From assembly GCA_051252095.1 (NCBI GenBank), contig JBPOFK010000023.1, positions 1 through 27,540 of the forward strand: a stretch of 27,540 nucleotides of DNA, read 5' to 3'. The translations under genes and the position numbers were made by a program. Positions 8,606 through 16,516 of the stretch are shown here, piece by piece. The notes under the pieces are model-generated. The model was not told the DNA's origin. It searched no databases and saw nothing but the letters and a program-made list of their open reading frames with translations. Every line of letters starts with the position of its first letter. The stretch's first letter is position 1. This DNA is from GCA-2401735 sp051252095 (lineage in GTDB: Bacteria; Pseudomonadota; Gammaproteobacteria; Burkholderiales; Methylophilaceae).

Positions 8606-9148
8606 CTAATAGTTACCTGTTTTCGTATATAGAATAAATTCAACATTGGCATCTACTACATCGTTACCTAGTACTTCTCGATGAAAGCTAACGTTGTTTA
8701 ACGCGATACTTGGTTGCGTGTTCATCACGTCCGTGATGAATTCTCTAATGGTTGGATAACTTCCAACCAAAGGCAGCCTGATTTGATATTGGACCATCAT
8801 GGTTTGAGGAATAGTGCGCTCAACGTAATCTGTTCGAGTGAGTGTCAATCCATTATTTTCAGCAGCGTATAAAATTTCAGCCACCTTTTGATTAAGTTCT
8901 TTCTGAGCAGGTAATACTGCATAAAAACGCTTAGCGACATCTCCACTTGTTGCTTTTTTGTTTCCTTGGTTTTGTTTATGAGTTTGCAAATTATTTATGG
9001 ATAGTCTAAGTAACTCTGCTTCCTTGATATTAGACTGAATCAAGATTAATAAAAAAATAGCGGCTAGCAACAAAAGCAGTCCCGATTGCCCCTGCCAACC
9101 GAATTGACGAACTTGATAACTTATCCATGGTATTTTTTTACCTAACAT
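8606..9148 (-). CDS. PilO/GspM-like assembly platform protein
   Basis: A 180-residue inner-membrane protein with one helix at about residues 22-39 (SGLLLLLAAIFLLILIQS), a coiled coil, and a C-terminal ferredoxin-like domain (VQYQIRLPLVGSYPTIREFI) typical of PilO, MshJ and GspM. These proteins dimerise with PilN/GspL on the periplasmic face of the platform. Order in the operon (PilM-, PilN-, PilO-, PilP-like, secretin) matches type IV pilus and MSHA operons and supports the assignment. The start ATG lies 19 bases after the end of the PilN-like gene. Confidence 0.78.
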   Translation of the reverse strand: MLGKKIPWISYQVRQFGWQGQSGLLLLLAAIFLLILIQSNIKEAELLRLSINNLQTHKQNQGNKKATSGDVAKRFYAVLPAQKELNQKVAEILYAAENNGLTLTRTDYVERTIPQTMMVQYQIRLPLVGSYPTIREFITDVMNTQPSIALNNVSFHREVLGNDVVDANVEFILYTKTGNY

Positions 9149-9167
9149 ATCTTTACGCTCTATCTCG

Positions 9168-9677
9168 TTACCACTTTAATAACAATTCAAATTGCATGGC
9201 ATCTTGGCCTTCAACTTGCAGAGCTTGTATTGAAACTAGATTTACAAGTTGAGACATCTCTTGCTGATTAAGCCTTTTGATATATGCCTCCATACTATCA
9301 ATAGAAAAAGCCACTGCAGTAATATGAAAAGTCTGGTTTTTAACATTCGGCTCCACAGATAGGAGATTAATGCCATCCAATCTTGCACTTTCCAGTCCCT
9401 TAAATAAAATCGGCCATGGTCTTACAAGATTCCGTATTGCAGTATTGACTGCACTTAGCTCTGCAAGCTGCTGATCATTTAGCTTGGGCTTTTCAGTGAC
9501 TTTCGACAAGATCAACTGCTCCTCTTTCTGACGCTCTAAAGCAGCTAGTTTATTATTGGAGTTCAGTAGAAAAGCCATGCTGACTGTGAACACAAGCAGC
9601 CCAATATAGAACAGCATAATCGTAAATCTATGCTTCTGCGGTTGGTGTAAGGTATGCGTTAAGTTGATTGGTTTCAT
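9168..9677 (-). CDS. PilN-like assembly platform protein
   Basis: A 169-residue bitopic protein: short cytoplasmic N-terminus starting with the PilN-like MKPINL, one membrane helix (about residues 18-39), a coiled coil (LAALERQKEEQL) and a periplasmic ferredoxin-like domain with RPWPILFKGLES and GINLLSVEP. In type IV pili PilN binds PilM in the cytoplasm and PilO in the periplasm. It sits between the PilM-like and PilO-like genes, and its ATG overlaps the PilM-like stop (ATGA), so it is translationally coupled. Confidence 0.78.
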   Translation of the reverse strand: MKPINLTHTLHQPQKHRFTIMLFYIGLLVFTVSMAFLLNSNNKLAALERQKEEQLILSKVTEKPKLNDQQLAELSAVNTAIRNLVRPWPILFKGLESARLDGINLLSVEPNVKNQTFHITAVAFSIDSMEAYIKRLNQQEMSQLVNLVSIQALQVEGQDAMQFELLLKW

Positions 9678-10558
9678 GTCACACTTAACCTCACTGAATG
9701 AATATCAATATCCTGACGTCCAAACACCTTTGGTGTTTTCAACTTTATAATGCGACAACCATTTATTGTTATATCTTCATCATCTGATGAATCAACCCAG
9801 TATAGAATCATTGGTAACTTTCTGGACTTTCTTGCTGCTTGTGCAAGAGTCACATTCAGCAACTCTTCCCGTTGAATCATCTTCTCAATTTGCATAACTA
9901 CATCTGTCTCTGCCTGTAGATTTTTAACAAAACACCATTCACCATCCATCAATAAAGATAAACAAACTCGACCGTCTGCGATGCTAGTTATCCAGAAGCT
10001 TTGTAAAAGTCGCTTTTCATTAACAACCTTACGCGCTTGATTAGCGATTGACATCAATTGCGGGTGTACAGACTCAAGCTTGATATGCGCAGCTTTAAAT
10101 ATATGATGTGCAGTTTGTAAAAACAGATTATGCACAGCGCTGGCTAAGGTGTTGCATCCATATTCAGCTTTGTTATAACTCTTATTCCAATGGCGGATGG
10201 TTTCTCCGAAAACACTGATAAACTGATGATTCAAATAAGCCTGAAACTCTTCATCCGTTGTAATTTCTGCATTCCATGGGATAACCATATAACGGACAAA
10301 ATAGCTGGATAATATTAATTTCGCGCTAGATGCTTGCCAACGCTTATTATTAAGTACACGTTCCAAATGCGCAGCCAGATGATTGCCTTCAATATCAATG
10401 TAATCCTTAGCAATATCATTACTTAGCGACATGGCATGTTGATCTACTTGCGTTAATTTAAAGCCACGAAATCCCTTAAACCGCTTTAAAACAAAGCTCT
10501 GCGGTCGAATCAAAATATGTAACTCATCTTTGATTGGGCTAAGCCAAGGTGGTAACAC
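9674..10558 (-). CDS. Divergent PilM/MshI/GspL-like cytoplasmic platform protein
   Basis: The 294-residue protein has no membrane helix or signal peptide. Position between gspE and the PilN-like gene and size near that of PilM or MshI make it the candidate actin-fold platform protein that links the ATPase to the inner-membrane subunits. I cannot see the usual PilM nucleotide-binding motifs, so the assignment rests on context. The start is GTG at 10558, supported by AGAGGAG about 7 bases upstream; it overlaps the end of gspE by 20 bases. The next in-frame Met (residue 43) lacks such support. Confidence 0.62.
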   Translation of the reverse strand: MLPPWLSPIKDELHILIRPQSFVLKRFKGFRGFKLTQVDQHAMSLSNDIAKDYIDIEGNHLAAHLERVLNNKRWQASSAKLILSSYFVRYMVIPWNAEITTDEEFQAYLNHQFISVFGETIRHWNKSYNKAEYGCNTLASAVHNLFLQTAHHIFKAAHIKLESVHPQLMSIANQARKVVNEKRLLQSFWITSIADGRVCLSLLMDGEWCFVKNLQAETDVVMQIEKMIQREELLNVTLAQAARKSRKLPMILYWVDSSDDEDITINGCRIIKLKTPKVFGRQDIDIHSVRLSVT

Positions 10559-12254
10559 GATTAATCTCCTCTAACGTAGTCTCTCCATTTTTCACCAACA
10601 TCAATGCCGCTTCCCGCATAGAGCTAGTCCCGTTTTCTCGCGCAGCCTCTTTTATCCTACGTACGGGCTCTCGTGTCACAATTAACTCTCGAATGACATC
10701 GTTAAAACAGAGCAACTCAGCAATCGCTTTACGTCCCTTGTAACCGAGTCCATGGCATTGCCCACAGCCTCTGCCTTTTTTAAAATTAAAACCAATGATT
10801 TTTTCCTGCGTTAAACCAGACTTTTTCACTAAATCATCATCAGGCGTATCATCAACCGAACAATACGGACAATTTATACGCACCAAGCGCTGCGCTAAAA
10901 TACCATTCATGGCAGAGACAAAGTTGTAGGGGTCAACCCCCATATTAGTAAACCGACCAATCACATCAAATACATTATTGGCATGTACAGTAGTGAGCAC
11001 CAAATGCCCAGTCAACGCTGACTGCACGGCGATTTGTGCCGTTTCGTTATCACGAATCTCTCCTACCATGATTTTGTCTGGATCATGTCTTAGAATAGAG
11101 CGCAACCCTCGTGCAAAGGTGAGTCCTTTTTTCTCATTGACGGGAATTTGTAATACACCTGGCAATTGATACTCAACAGGATCTTCAATGGTGATAATCT
11201 TGTCAGCACCATGGTTGATTTCGGAAATAATGCCGTATAAAGTCGTTGTTTTACCGCTACCCGTAGGGCCAGTTACCAACAACATGCCATATGGCTCCTC
11301 TGCCAACAAGCGAAACCGCGCCATAATATCAGGCGCAAATCCCAGCGTTTCCAAACTCAGGCCCTCTGCCTCTTCACTCAATGCTTTTCTATCTAGCACC
11401 CGTAGCACAGCATCCTCACCAAAAACACTTGGCATAATGGAAACGCGTAAATCGACTTCTCTTCCTAACACCAGGACTTTAAAACGCCCGTCTTGTGGAA
11501 TACGGCGTTCTGCAATATCTAGCTCTGACATTACCTTGATTCGCGAGATCACCTGCTCCGCCTGCGCCACACCTTTCATACTGCCAACTTGGCTTAATAC
11601 ACCATCAATACGATATTTCACATATAAACTTTGCGGTGCTGTTTCCAGATGAATGTCACTGGCGCCGACTTTTAGTGCGTCGTATAAAGTAGAGCGTACA
11701 AACTTGACAACTGGACTAGTGTCTTCACTGATAGAGCGTAATGAAATGTCTTCTATACCGTTCTCAGCAACCTCACCATCACTCTGACTAGGCATCACCT
11801 CGACTAAAGCACGCATATTTTCTTCATGATGAGACAAGTAGACTGACAAATCTTCAGCTTGGGCCAATAGCCAAATAACAGGCTCAGCAACGACCAAATC
11901 TAGCTTACTTTGCAAATACAAATCGAAAGGATTTGAATGCACCAAGTACAAGTTGTGTTGCTCATCGCGCACAGCAACACAATTCAACTTTTGGGCTTGG
12001 GTAAAAGACAATAGTTCGAAGTCGGGTTGTAAAGCATATAGCTCCGCAATCGTTAGTGCCGGATATTGCATTAATCGACCTAACGCTTGAATAAATACTT
12101 CTGGCGCCAGATCAACCGCGTCTTGCAATATATTCAATAAAGGTTGCTTTGTTTGAGCCGCAAGTGTTTTTGCTTGATTCAACTGATCTAAAGTAATCAC
12201 AGCTTCAATTTCCACTGGCGTATTTAACCATTGTTTTGGGTGCGGCAAATTCAT
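10539..12254 (-). CDS. gspE: Type II secretion assembly ATPase GspE
   Basis: A 571-residue hexameric secretion ATPase that drives pseudopilus assembly from the cytoplasmic face. It has an N-terminal MshEN/GspE-II domain (about 15-150), the N2 region with ASDIHLE (198-204), Walker A GPTGSGKTT (329-337) and the aspartate and Walker B boxes (IIITIEDPVEYQ-like segment about 354-363; DKIMVGEIRD 393-402). The His box is LTTVHAN (420-426). A zinc tetracysteine motif, C462-x2-C465 with C497-x2-C500, is typical of GspE and PilB and not of retraction ATPases. ATG 12254 overlaps the gspF stop as ATGA. No PilT-type retraction ATPase is present, which favours a secretion role. Confidence 0.95.
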   Translation of the reverse strand: MNLPHPKQWLNTPVEIEAVITLDQLNQAKTLAAQTKQPLLNILQDAVDLAPEVFIQALGRLMQYPALTIAELYALQPDFELLSFTQAQKLNCVAVRDEQHNLYLVHSNPFDLYLQSKLDLVVAEPVIWLLAQAEDLSVYLSHHEENMRALVEVMPSQSDGEVAENGIEDISLRSISEDTSPVVKFVRSTLYDALKVGASDIHLETAPQSLYVKYRIDGVLSQVGSMKGVAQAEQVISRIKVMSELDIAERRIPQDGRFKVLVLGREVDLRVSIMPSVFGEDAVLRVLDRKALSEEAEGLSLETLGFAPDIMARFRLLAEEPYGMLLVTGPTGSGKTTTLYGIISEINHGADKIITIEDPVEYQLPGVLQIPVNEKKGLTFARGLRSILRHDPDKIMVGEIRDNETAQIAVQSALTGHLVLTTVHANNVFDVIGRFTNMGVDPYNFVSAMNGILAQRLVRINCPYCSVDDTPDDDLVKKSGLTQEKIIGFNFKKGRGCGQCHGLGYKGRKAIAELLCFNDVIRELIVTREPVRRIKEAARENGTSSMREAALMLVKNGETTLEEINRVTTLA

Positions 12255-13447
12255 TGTATGCTTCCCGCCAATTCAAAAATGGGCATATACATCAACACCA
12301 CAACCAAGCCGACAATTAACCCGATGACTATCATCAATACGGGTTCTAATAACTTAGTAAACCACTCGACTGCGCGTGCAATTTCATCATCATAAAAAGC
12401 ACCAATACGCTCCATCATTTCCCCCATCTGCCCCGTACGCTCACCCACACGCAACATACGAACAGAAATCGAAGTCGTCATGCCATATTGCTCCATCGCA
12501 GTAGATAAAGGCTTCCCTTCTTTTACATCGTACATCACAGCTGCCAACTTGCTCCGCAACAAAGGCTGTAATAATGAAGACACCATATTCATTGCTGTAA
12601 TTAAAGGGATTCCTCCACGTAGCAACATGCTCAACGTGCGGTAAAACCTAGCCAATTGATAAATACGCATCGTTTCACCTAATGCAGGTATTTTCCAAAC
12701 TTTAGCCATAATGCTACTACGTACAATTGGACGTGTAATGCCGTATACCAGTAGGCTCCCCACGCCAATAAATACAGTAAAAGTTTCGCGTCCATGTTCA
12801 TGTAAAAGGCGACCCCAACTAAGTAAAACCTGAGACATCCAAGGCAAATCTGTATTTGTGCTTTCATAAATCACGCTAAATTTTGGGACAACGTACCCTA
12901 ATAAAAACAACACCACCAAACCACCGACCACGACTAACAGTAACGGGTAAATGGAAGCTGATATGATCTTCTTTTTCATTGCATCCACTTGCGTCTGATA
13001 AACCACATGCCGACTTAATGCTTTTTCCATATCTCCAGTACGCTCACTGGCACGAATCAATGCCACATAAAGATCTGTAAAGACATGTGGTGCTTTTTCT
13101 AATGCATGAGAAAGTGGCTGCCCTTCTAACAAGGCTGTTTTAATCTGAGTCAAAACAGCTTTCGATTCTGTCTGCATTTCTTTTTCAGCCAATGCCTCTA
13201 TTGATTCAATCAAACTTAATCCAGACTCAATCAAAGCCAATAACTCCTGGCTAAATAACATGACATTGAATTTTGGATGCGCAAAGTGAGAAAGTCGAAA
13301 ATTCAAAGTTGTGCGCTTATCACTCTTTACCGATAGCACATGATGGCCTTCAGCCTCTGCCATCACACGTGCTTGCAGCGCATCATTTGCTTCAATTGCA
13401 AGCATATTCACAACGTCACCTTGTGCTATTTTCAATGTGTATTTCAT
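12251..13447 (-). CDS. gspF: Type II secretion inner-membrane platform protein GspF
   Basis: This 398-residue polytopic protein is the membrane core of the assembly platform. Two T2SSF domains are visible: the first with FSQELLALIESGLSLIE and the second with FYRTLSMLLRGGIPLITAM. Three hydrophobic membrane segments stand out: YPLLLVVVGGLVVLFLLGYV, a middle one around TVFIGVGSLLVYGI, and the C-terminal LEPVLMIVIGLIVGLVVVLM. The N-terminal small domain (MKYTLKIAQGDVV) is as in GspF. It starts 12 bases after the gspG stop. Length is usual for the family (about 400). Confidence 0.94.
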   Translation of the reverse strand: MKYTLKIAQGDVVNMLAIEANDALQARVMAEAEGHHVLSVKSDKRTTLNFRLSHFAHPKFNVMLFSQELLALIESGLSLIESIEALAEKEMQTESKAVLTQIKTALLEGQPLSHALEKAPHVFTDLYVALIRASERTGDMEKALSRHVVYQTQVDAMKKKIISASIYPLLLVVVGGLVVLFLLGYVVPKFSVIYESTNTDLPWMSQVLLSWGRLLHEHGRETFTVFIGVGSLLVYGITRPIVRSSIMAKVWKIPALGETMRIYQLARFYRTLSMLLRGGIPLITAMNMVSSLLQPLLRSKLAAVMYDVKEGKPLSTAMEQYGMTTSISVRMLRVGERTGQMGEMMERIGAFYDDEIARAVEWFTKLLEPVLMIVIGLIVGLVVVLMYMPIFELAGSIQ

Positions 13448-13459
13448 TACGTGAGAAAC

Positions 13460-13906
13460 TTATTCCCAATTCAGAATATCTGCAGCAGTACCCTGACCGC
13501 CACTAGCGCTATCACTGCCAAAGGACCATAAATCAAATTCACTATATGCCCCTGGCATTTGGTATTGATACGGCTTATCCCAAGGATCATTTGGTACGCG
13601 TTTTTTTAAATACGGCCCTTGCCATTTTCGTTCATTATTTGGCATCGTATTTAAGGCTTTCAAGCCGTCTTCTGTGCTTGGGTAATGTCCAACATCTAAC
13701 CGATATTGATCCAATGCCTTGCTTAACGCATCCATTTGCGCCTTAGCAGTTTTTACTTCTGATTTTCCAATTTGCGCAAAATACTTTGGCCCGACATAGC
13801 CTGCCAGCAAACCAATGATGACCATCACCACCAACAGTTCAAGCAGCGTAAATCCTCGTTGAATGTAATGTGATGTTTGTGTATTTCCGCTTTTAAGTGT
13901 ACTCAT
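13460..13906 (-). CDS. gspG: Major pseudopilin GspG
   Basis: The 148-residue precursor has an 18-residue leader ending in QRG, the prepilin cleavage site G/FTLLE with Glu5, and a hydrophobic helix (FTLLELLVVMVIIGLLAGYV). The GspG globular signature includes YRLDVGHYPSTEDGLKAL, WQGPYLKK, VPNDPWDKPY and the C-terminal FDLWSFGSDSA calcium-site region. It is the main shaft subunit of the pseudopilus. The frame stays open up to 14017, but that extension translates the terminator hairpin of the upstream RTX gene, so I start at ATG 13906, which gives a normal prepilin leader. The ribosome-binding site is weak. gspF follows 12 bases downstream. Confidence 0.93.
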   Translation of the reverse strand: MSTLKSGNTQTSHYIQRGFTLLELLVVMVIIGLLAGYVGPKYFAQIGKSEVKTAKAQMDALSKALDQYRLDVGHYPSTEDGLKALNTMPNNERKWQGPYLKKRVPNDPWDKPYQYQMPGAYSEFDLWSFGSDSASGGQGTAADILNWE

Positions 13907-13969
13907 CTGATTAATATGAAAAGATAATCTATTTGGATATATCATTTCAGCCCATTTCACATTATGTTG

Positions 13970-14014
13970 AAAAAATAAAAAAGGGAATAAATCCTGAATC
14001 GGATTCATTCCCTT
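13970..14014 (-). terminator. Rho-independent terminator of the RTX gene
   Basis: On the minus strand a 14-base-pair stem (AAGGGAATGAATCC paired with GGATTTATTCCCTT, one G-U pair) at 13981-14014 is followed by a T-rich run (TTTTTTATTTTTT). It begins 9 bases after the RTX stop codon. It separates the RTX transcript from the gspG operon. Confidence 0.9.
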
Positions 14015-14022
14015 CATTAATG

Positions 14023-16347
14023 CTATGCAAACACCTCAACATCAGTGGCTACAAACGTACTCACACCATCAAGTGTTGCAATTTGCACCGCAGCACCTGC
14101 ACCGTTACCATCTGCATCGTAACTTAATGCATTGGTTGCAGTGTCATACAACAAGTAATCATCTGCATCACCAGCAACAGCACCTGAGCCACTCACCAAA
14201 TTACCCGCTGTAAAGCTACCAGCAGTCAGTGAACTAAACTGATCAATATTAAATGCAATCTTGTCAGTACCAGATGTAAAGTCAGTGATGAAATCAATAC
14301 CAGTCAAATCAAATGCAGTGTCCGTATAAGTTTGTACAGTATCATCATCACCTGTCACTACTTGCTCATATACTTTACCAAATACAAAAGTATCTGCACC
14401 AGCACCGCCAGTTAATACATCATCGCCACTGTTACCAACAAAGACATCGTCTTTTGTCGTACCGATAAATGTTTGCTCGTCTGCATTACCTTCAAAGCGC
14501 AAACCATTAGCAGTCACACCAGAAGCATCAATCACCACATTGTTAATTGTGCCACTGTTATTACCTAAGGTATTTGAAAGATCTGCAACAGAACTATTTG
14601 CAGCATGATAATAATGATCGTTGAGCATTTGGATGGCATCGTTTTCTACATTCAACTGGTCAACAGTTGCACCGACTTGTACCACTTCCATGCTTTGGAA
14701 GTTAGCATCATTCAGCTCAACCGTACCGTTGCTTGCATTGTTAGCGCCAATACCAGTGGTCACTCGTAAAGTATCAACGCCGTCACCACCCACGATCAAA
14801 TCGTGTTTAGCGCCAGTCGCAATCCACTCTTGGTTACCATCATCTGCAGCTGAAGTCGTACCTGAAACACCAGTACCAAAGCCGCCGATTTCAAAAATAT
14901 CATCGCCGTCTTCACCATACAAGCTATCAGCACCGCTTTGACCAACTAACACATCATTACCATCGTTACCGTAATAAGTGTCATCGCCTGAATGCATCGT
15001 GCCATAATCAACACCTTCACTACCTAGCACTGTTTCGCTCGCACCAGCTGTTTCATTACCCCCGTCTACACGGGTAAAACTGCCAGCTTCTCCTTCGCTA
15101 GCATCGTAAACAATGTCTACATTATGGAAGAGATTAGCAACTGAATATTCTTCAACTGAAAATTCAGCCGCATCATATTCCACTTCCTCAGCTCCAACGA
15201 TGTCATCATCTGGTTCAAACTCCGCCTCTTCATACTCAAGCTCAATCGTGACAGACTCAGCAGGACCACCAGCAACACCATAAATATGGGCACCAGGATT
15301 TAAAAAGCCTAAACTTAATGACTCACCATTATTTTCCAATTGCTCAGCTTCAAGTGTAATATTGACGCCACTGGCCAATTCAATTCGCTCAACACCTCTA
15401 AAATCAATACTTTCAAACTCTCCTGACTCTGTGAAGTAGAGCGTGTCCACAGCGTTATAGCCTGCGATGCTAGTTGCAGCAGTATTAACTTCAGAAGAGG
15501 ATCCTGGACGGTAAGCAATATTAAGACGCACGTCGGTTTCAATTTCCTGCGCTTGCTCAATATCTTCGATCTCTACATACTCACCTGTCACAGTATCCAA
15601 TACAATAAGTTCTTCTTCCTCATCCTCCCCTTCTTCTTCCTCACCTTCTTCAAGCTCAGATACATCGACATACCTTGCTTCATTCCCTGCATTATCTAAG
15701 CCTGAAACACCACTTTGAATAATTGTTTTTCCTTCAGATTCTAATTCGTTGCCAACCTTGAAAGTGTCATTGCCATCACCACCAATCAACACATCGTCGG
15801 AAGAAGCTAAGTAAAGATTACCCGTGACAGTTTCATCGCCTAAAGTACTACCGCCGCCTTCAATATAGTCACCGCCTTCCCCACCACTTAGAATATCATC
15901 TCCGTTCCCACCTAAAATAAAATCATCGCCATCGCCACCAGAAAGGATATCGGCTTCCTCACCGCCAAATATATTGTCATTGCCTGAACCACCATCAACG
16001 ATATTATGACCGTCACCAGCAATAATTAAGTCATCTCCGTTGCCACCAGAAATAACATCATTGCCTGAACCAGCAACAATAAAATCATTGCCTGAGCCCC
16101 CATCAATAATATTATTCCCTGTATTTGTTGTACCATCCCCAGTAATAATAATATCGTCGCCATCTCCCCCTGCTAATATATCATTGCCAAGTCCGCCAGT
16201 AATATAATCGTTCCCACCGTTACCATAAATGATGTCATTACCGCTTCCGCCATCAATCGTGTTATCCAAATCATTACCGATAATCAAATCAGAACTACTT
16301 GTTCCTGTATAAGAAATTTCTGTTGAATTAAAAATTTTAGTAGCCAT
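14023..16347 (-). CDS. Acidic RTX calcium-binding protein, predicted type I secretion substrate
   Basis: The 774-residue protein has no Sec signal. An N-terminal block (about residues 33-165) holds about a dozen RTX nonapeptides such as GGSGNDFIV and GGDGDDFIL; further repeats lie at about 188-197, 455-485 and 637-655, roughly 18 in all. A serralysin-type C-terminal region (DFITDFTSGTDKIAF, 685-699) leads to the C-terminus VEVFA, fitting an uncleaved type I signal. No HExxH protease motif and no Cys are seen, so it is not a serralysin; a surface-layer or matrix role is possible but unproven. Residues 231-246 are almost all Glu/Asp. ATG 16347 has AAGGAG 6 bases upstream; the 11-residue longer frame would start inside a hairpin. 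It is bounded by its own terminator. Confidence 0.9.
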   Translation of the reverse strand: MATKIFNSTEISYTGTSSSDLIIGNDLDNTIDGGSGNDIIYGNGGNDYITGGLGNDILAGGDGDDIIITGDGTTNTGNNIIDGGSGNDFIVAGSGNDVISGGNGDDLIIAGDGHNIVDGGSGNDNIFGGEEADILSGGDGDDFILGGNGDDILSGGEGGDYIEGGGSTLGDETVTGNLYLASSDDVLIGGDGNDTFKVGNELESEGKTIIQSGVSGLDNAGNEARYVDVSELEEGEEEEGEDEEEELIVLDTVTGEYVEIEDIEQAQEIETDVRLNIAYRPGSSSEVNTAATSIAGYNAVDTLYFTESGEFESIDFRGVERIELASGVNITLEAEQLENNGESLSLGFLNPGAHIYGVAGGPAESVTIELEYEEAEFEPDDDIVGAEEVEYDAAEFSVEEYSVANLFHNVDIVYDASEGEAGSFTRVDGGNETAGASETVLGSEGVDYGTMHSGDDTYYGNDGNDVLVGQSGADSLYGEDGDDIFEIGGFGTGVSGTTSAADDGNQEWIATGAKHDLIVGGDGVDTLRVTTGIGANNASNGTVELNDANFQSMEVVQVGATVDQLNVENDAIQMLNDHYYHAANSSVADLSNTLGNNSGTINNVVIDASGVTANGLRFEGNADEQTFIGTTKDDVFVGNSGDDVLTGGAGADTFVFGKVYEQVVTGDDDTVQTYTDTAFDLTGIDFITDFTSGTDKIAFNIDQFSSLTAGSFTAGNLVSGSGAVAGDADDYLLYDTATNALSYDADGNGAGAAVQIATLDGVSTFVATDVEVFA

Positions 16348-16364
16348 CTTGTTCTCCTTATTGA

Positions 16365-16380
16365 GTGGGGCAAGCCCCAC
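16365..16380 (-). promoter_or_regulatory. Perfect hairpin in the 5' untranslated region of the RTX gene
   Basis: GTGGGG-CTTG-CCCCAC forms a 6-base-pair GC-rich stem with a 4-base loop, ending 5 bases before the AAGGAG site of the RTX gene. It could stabilise the 5' end of an abundant mRNA or affect translation. No T-run follows, so it is not a classical terminator. Confidence 0.55.
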
Positions 16381-16460
16381 GTAATAAACTTCATTTTCTA
16401 ATTAATGCAAGGTATTGAAGATTGTTAGCCATTGAATGGAACTACTCACGTTCAATAGCA

Positions 16461-16482
16461 GGGTGGAAAATTGTTTCCACCC
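16461..16482 (-). terminator. Strong 9-base-pair hairpin after the 337-residue protein gene
   Basis: GGGTGGAAA and TTTCCACCC pair perfectly around a 4-base loop, 34 bases downstream of the stop at 16517. There is no T-run on either side, so it may be a rho-dependent or 3'-stabilising structure and not an intrinsic terminator. It lies between the secreted-protein gene and the RTX gene. Confidence 0.5.
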
Positions 16483-16516
16483 TTATCTTCACTAAACCAT
16501 GTAAAACATCGAGTGA

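Noticed and set aside
14023..16347. Secreted metalloprotease (serralysin)
   Set aside because: The C-terminal region resembles serralysins, but there is no HExxH zinc site or catalytic domain.
14023..16347. CRISPR-like or minisatellite array
   Set aside because: The periodic 27-base pattern is the coding sequence of RTX nonapeptides, with variable codons and no spacers.
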